A stretch of DNA of 9,499 nucleotides from JAJISK01 sp046759185 (GTDB lineage: Archaea > Thermoplasmatota > Thermoplasmata > RBG-16-68-12 > JAJISG01): assembly GCA_046759185.1 (NCBI GenBank), contig JBHIBO010000045.1, forward strand, positions 1 through 9,499. The letters run 5' to 3'. The notes below the pieces were generated by a model. It was not told the origin of the DNA. It saw nothing but the letters and a program-made list of their open reading frames with translations, and did no database searches. Made by a program: the position numbers and the translations under genes. Shown here one piece after another: positions 8,901 to 9,499 of the stretch. Each line of letters begins with the position of its first letter. Within the stretch, counting starts at the first letter, position 1.

Positions 8901-9499
8901 GCTTTGAAGGCTTGCTCCGCCCCCTCTCCGACGTTTATGATGAGGGGGTTGGTCGCTCCATCGACCGTGATGGGGGAGGAAGTCACGATTTCCTGGGGAT
9001 CCGTACCGTCGGGGGCGGTGTGGTGGACATACACCGTAACGTCGATGCTCCCCTGCTGCTCTTCTGCCTCGAGGGTCAGGGCGGGCTCCTTGTAGCGGAG
9101 GACCGTGATGTGCGCCCATTGCGTCTCGGCCGTCACGGTCGATACCTCCGCCCGATACCGGCCGTCGAGGGTCCGATCGCCCGGGACCGTTTCCGCGTAC
9201 CCCATGGTGATCTGGGTGTGGTAGGTCCCGCGCGCGATGGCCTTCTCTCCTTCCGTGTGCTGCGTGCCGTTGATGCGCCATTCTGCGAAGTCAGAGTTGG
9301 ACAGGTCGCCGCCGCCGCCCACATCATCGTGCATCATCGCAGCAAGATACACATAATCGCGGTCGGAGGACTGGAGGGCTGTCGTCAGCGAGATCTTGGT
9401 CTGGTACGTGGTCAGGGTCGTGGTGCTCTGCCCGGTGGAAGCGGCCGTCTCCACGCCCTCGAAGACGTCGGTTCGGAAGAGAATCTGAGTGAGGCCCTG
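2951..9499 (-). CDS. Giant modular beta-rich surface protein, 5' end off the window
   Basis: One frame runs from the right edge to a TAG at 2953-2951: 2182 residues, with the true start outside the window. A GTG at 9454 is probably just an internal valine, because the frame stays open through 9499. Approximate residue order: 29-134 a beta module starting TTLTTYQTKISLTT; 247-290 a PKD-like segment (TPTSGTTTTNFNFTIDY); 365-680 three divergent repeat modules; 682-883 a domain starting around AGTNRLVVVM; 888-986 a jelly-roll-like module; 1050-1090 an Ig-like piece with NVTDDDGWSDI; 1128-1135 eight glycines; 1148-1436 three tandem repeats; 1437-1800 four tandem repeats of a second family; a glycine linker; then C-terminal beta domains. 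I count about 40 N-glycosylation sequons and eight cysteines, all before residue about 1115. No transmembrane helix, sorting motif or catalytic motif is visible. An exported adhesin or surface-filament role is inferred from architecture. No specific family name is recognised. Confidence 0.85.
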   Translation of the reverse strand, partial: QGLTQILFRTDVFEGVETAASTGQSTTTLTTYQTKISLTTALQSSDRDYVYLAAMMHDDVGGGGDLSNSDFAEWRINGTQHTEGEKAIARGTYHTQITMGYAETVPGDRTLDGRYRAEVSTVTAETQWAHITVLRYKEPALTLEAEEQQGSIDVTVYVHHTAPDGTDPQEIVTSSPITVDGATNPLIINVGEGAEQAFKASDPRRLRVLLNVTSLTGGGSFVLAYNSSANPTNLETPTIATRLGLVNPTLTPTSGTTTTNFNFTIDYRHPDGTPADAVRVNVSDAGAGLYNNFTASRIGTPEVDYFVQENWTINGTLANFANMQSDSDAGASAILSQTVGTPDPSGFVWLSVPDEVALGGTLNAWVENQDLSDDGVDPNATGVILGWIANTGADEHSIARGSEDTNDYMNAGSIDCELEDRTWRMQIVKLGSNRFIDTWRQSTSQRLYVMAYTLGDDPKFLTVPTDIGALTADSTWNTITVSGLDADTDGILMLGQVTDPDDTSILVRATGSTDSPTGREWEEYHCGWLPVKIDNNDQFQYRLTSGDSATLWLVAETKGSIDWLDANRTTISTGSSGWVTRDLDSFESVPGDASGVILQVDEGTASGCGGSGDCRVLAREEGQTWTFPDYDVGSDKLLHIGTKINGAHEFDLYQENASVMDVYTHAITRHIVPGQPLFVRSGGTSGTSFSMDIGTAGTNRLVVVMADHESTGTSLTDVTVDSKSCNKVTEADNPDGLGNHLEMWYCDEDDLGASAGSVTIAIVGGAASWGVHAHLYTQVDQTGPTGSWIEEAAASVSTIEVELVDVPANGLVVMGAGNGESGSWTGWTSPLSERTDGPNPSSAVFGTASGVEASAQTDKTYIATASTTFNRGTGIVAVWKAIPVGISEALVQLNTTGIRSTGVDTLIVRYNLVTGDDTFGVWVWDFTASDWMQRGTLDQTAVSFLNYTLTTDEKSGGIVRIRLNDTSDSGSTDLNIDYQLVNNTLWSTGVTYYVNTTLAAGDYSHFFWANDTLGISNRTVTLAGPSVNGPPSVSNFRLENSVGVSRAGAQLDVDTEYDYLFNVTDDDGWSDIATDGNVSLHLWYDGNGTPTTDQRDPTACEAVGNNWTNCQDAFSSNDVYAYANDSAGGGGGGGGAFSYITPVEVTPGTASTWVDVDVSAYVPSGATGVILHVVNNAGGDVVYGLRKPLSTDNRLELTYPNSHLWAMIGINETQIFQANVADITGMDLWLTGYTTSGVTFFTNAVDKSLGSTGSWVDIDISGDTGADTAIGAIVEIDGAWTEDFGLRMKGSSDNRVAHGRHTWAIVGVDGGEVFQGNITATTIDFFVVGYVTSGATFFTNAVDKSLTSTGSWLEIDISGDTGSNTANGAFLEVNSGQSNDYGLRKNGSSENILNRGAFSNWGFVEVDANETLEGQIANLASDFYLVGYSLSGSGNDFKIQRGNVTIPTSQSTVTITAGTDYDAPASLSRAFIRIVGTRLSAAGDDTGQGAPAAAQIWMVSIQNPGNLLTSITFERYLADVTDNTHIFWEIIEYTGSAGGGNEFVVRDQAEIEQTTGTQMDGASATVTDDADVVVFLTGQRADGTTSSTTDRGLYTAEWIAASDIPRFTRGDGTGTASVSYAVVEFVGANWDVQRAEHTYVASGVEETEAITAVGSLARAFLHVQMRTANGNLDESGQRVYLSTTSTVSFRLRTGAGIFSQVGVAWVVENTQTDGTPMNVQRVSGTRGTGQPQPDEWTETITAVADMITTSIMGETADTGATGASTPRGSLGLKLTATDTVTLWRADTAVANDYRFEVVEWPTAPGSGGGGGGPGNNDTAWRDFGFALSGSITQVEVGVEWFRNNTAPILNVTVSWDGGSTWATNQTATNKSADDNAVEWLDFTSATAWTPAKLNDANLRVRVGTNASGARVDYVTVRATSSSGELTFSEQTTGANYRIELKYVDTADPSTASLGEWSVTEGNAIYNASASSLTPILSGPTTIGYEFKLALKLGFQVKQANDPVNNTVGFYNDLNSWNAEIEATDGTLSSTEQTASTGEHMEFGVYMYTNVTIGGDWSVTGFRGQTVNSNTITVTYRSNDDFNLTVWFTTHLVKGGDTIDISNVQILAAADANDNITSDTAFAGLGEANLVYILGTSSWFFPHAVDANENTTVVQFSVFIPLGQAFGTYTAQLVVKIQQKPAS
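2954..4042 (-). other. C-terminal beta domains of the giant protein
   Basis: The first part (4042-3731) runs from WRDFGFALSGSITQVEVGV through VSWDGGSTWATNQT to RVDYVTVRATSSSG. It resembles a jelly-roll domain in which a pair of beta sheets is measured against a W-DGG-W hairpin. The second part (3730-2954) begins ELTFSEQTTGANYRIEL and ends with an Ig-like final strand, FGTYTAQLVVKIQQKPAS, directly before the stop. There is no hydrophobic anchor, no PGF-type or LPXTG-type signal and no basic tail, so attachment must be through the missing N-terminus or non-covalent. Domain names are not assigned with confidence. Confidence 0.5.
4058..4093 (-). repeat. Second glycine-rich linker of the giant protein
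   Basis: After the fourth T-module the protein continues APGSGGGGGGPGNND before the next beta domain. On the plus strand this is several C5 runs separated by G or T. It probably acts as a hinge, analogous to the octaglycine tract at 6095-6118. Confidence 0.7.
4100..5191 (-). repeat. Four tandem 84-105-residue modules (T1-T4) in the giant protein
   Basis: Starts are at 5191 (FKIQRGNVTI), 4876 (EFVVRDQAEI), 4609 (DVQRAEHTYV) and 4351 (MNVQRVSGTR). Each opens with a VQR-type strand. T1, T3 and T4 then have a T-x-T/E-x-IT-A-V/G strand and a hydrophobic strand such as SRAFIRIV, ARAFLHVQ or MITTSIMGE; T2 has ATVTDDADVVVFLT. A loop with Thr, Gly and Asp follows, then a strand such as TSITFERY or TVTLWRAD. 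Each ends in a V-V/I-E motif with Y, F, N or W next: WEIIEY, YAVVEF, AWVVEN, EVVEW. Similar modules occur in other large metagenomic secreted proteins; their ligand is unknown. Confidence 0.75.
5189..6058 (-). repeat. Three tandem 91-102-residue modules (R3-R5) in the giant protein
   Basis: R3 spans 6058-5753, R4 5752-5462 and R5 5461-5189. R4 is exactly 97 codons, and matching DNA blocks in R4 and R5 lie 291 bp apart (for example GTGTCCCCGCT at 5709 and 5418 on the plus strand). Shared landmarks are W-V/L-D/E-I/V-D-I/V-S near the start; GA-I/F-V/L-E-V/I; Y/F-GLR-K/M with GSS-D/E-N; a Trp followed by V-D/N-x-x-E; and D-F/L-Y/W/F-L/V-V/T-GY. R3 and R4 end in the same linker, FFTNAVDKSL. The alternating strand pattern suggests a beta-sandwich unit. 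No Pfam name is assigned. Confidence 0.85.
6095..6118 (-). repeat. Octaglycine tract, coded partly by homopolymeric G runs
   Basis: Eight consecutive glycine codons lie between a linker ending NDSA and the start of the repeat module block (AFSYITPVEV). On the plus strand this is C7 at 6094-6100 and C8 at 6105-6112, separated by TCCT. It is probably a flexible hinge between two blocks of the giant protein. Long single-base runs are prone to replication slippage and to sequencing error. Confidence 0.8.
6542..6838 (-). other. Jelly-roll-like module of the giant protein
   Basis: The segment from EALVQLNTTGI to NNTLW reads like a module common in archaeal surface proteins. It has a strand containing DTLIVRYNLV, a strand FGVWVWDFTASDW, then LNYTLTTDE, GGIVRIRLNDTSDSG and LNIDYQLV. 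It is rich in N-glycosylation sequons. Ligand and function are unknown. Confidence 0.45.
6850..7456 (-). other. Beta-sandwich domain of the giant protein (AGTNRLVVVM type)
   Basis: This roughly 200-residue domain contains GTAGTNRLVVVMADHES, then LTDVTVDSKSCNKV, LEMWYCDEDDLG, a Tyr/Val strand ending TQVDQTGPTG, and a second half ending GIVAVWKAI. The same order (a NRLLVV-type strand, a V.YGG-type strand, a W/YYL strand, then a GVDQ..P turn) occurs in many large secreted bacterial and archaeal proteins of unknown role. It is recognised from pattern memory, not from a search. Two cysteines (in KSCNK and YCDED) could form a disulfide. Confidence 0.5.
7475..8407 (-). repeat. Three divergent N-terminal copies of the ~100-residue module (R0-R2)
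   Basis: Within the giant protein, segments beginning near 8407, 8080 and 7774 share a pattern with the clearer copies at 5189-6058. Each has a Trp-containing opening strand (WVENQDLS, WNTITVSGL, WVTRDLDSF), then a Gly-Val-Ile-Leu strand (ATGVILGWI, TDGILMLGQV, ASGVILQV). A polar loop follows, then a strand with Arg and Gly-Ser (SIARGSED, VRATGSTDS, VLAREEGQ), and finally a late strand such as RLYVMAYTLG or LWLVAETKG. These copies are diverged and carry cysteines. Alignment was by eye, so boundaries are approximate and membership of the third copy is the least certain. Confidence 0.5.

Noticed and set aside
7995..9281. A 428-codon minus-strand frame rich in Arg, His and Pro.
   Set aside because: It is a shifted frame of the giant protein; the composition is typical of frame-shifted GC-rich coding DNA.
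9452..9454. GTG as the true start of the giant protein.
   Set aside because: The frame continues with plausible protein sequence (GLTQILFRTDVFEGV) to the right edge, and no signal peptide follows the GTG.

Overview
The window is GC-rich, densely coded DNA that most likely comes from an archaeon. The best clues are a MutS-related ATPase with N-terminal helix-hairpin-helix motifs and no Smr domain, an archaeal-type protein architecture; a Dps-like ferritin with a cysteine pair, as in archaeal thioferritins; a TATA-like promoter core; and an enormous N-glycosylation-sequon-rich surface protein. A Thermoplasmata-type lineage would fit, but that placement is inference only.

Layout, left to right. 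(1) 1-375, minus strand: a SnoaL/DUF4440-type NTF2-fold protein whose 3' end lies off the left edge. (2) 419-901, minus strand: a Dps-like ferritin, 43 bp upstream of gene 1 and probably co-transcribed with it. (3) 902-1032: a divergent promoter region with a small palindrome around a TATA-like core. (4) 1033-2979, plus strand: the HhH-MutS ATPase. (5) 2951-9499, minus strand: one uninterrupted reading frame of 2182 codons, still open at the right edge. It converges on the MutS-like gene, and the two coding ends overlap by 29 bp.

The giant protein dominates the window. It consists almost entirely of predicted beta-sandwich modules, has about 40 N-glycosylation sequons, and shows no membrane segment or C-terminal anchor in the visible part. 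I find two internal repeat families. One is a roughly 90-100-residue module present about six times: three divergent copies in the N-terminal half and three clear tandem copies near the middle. The other is an 84-105-residue module present four times in tandem. Two glycine runs and several Ig/PKD-like or jelly-roll-like segments separate them. The likely role is an exported adhesin, cell-surface filament or S-layer-associated protein; no catalytic motif was seen.

The left half looks like housekeeping and stress genes: iron and oxidant protection (Dps-like) divergent from a DNA-transaction ATPase (MutS-like). A functional link between them is only suggested by the shared promoter region. No RNA genes, CRISPR arrays or mobile elements were recognised, and no stretch above 300 bp lacks a gene.
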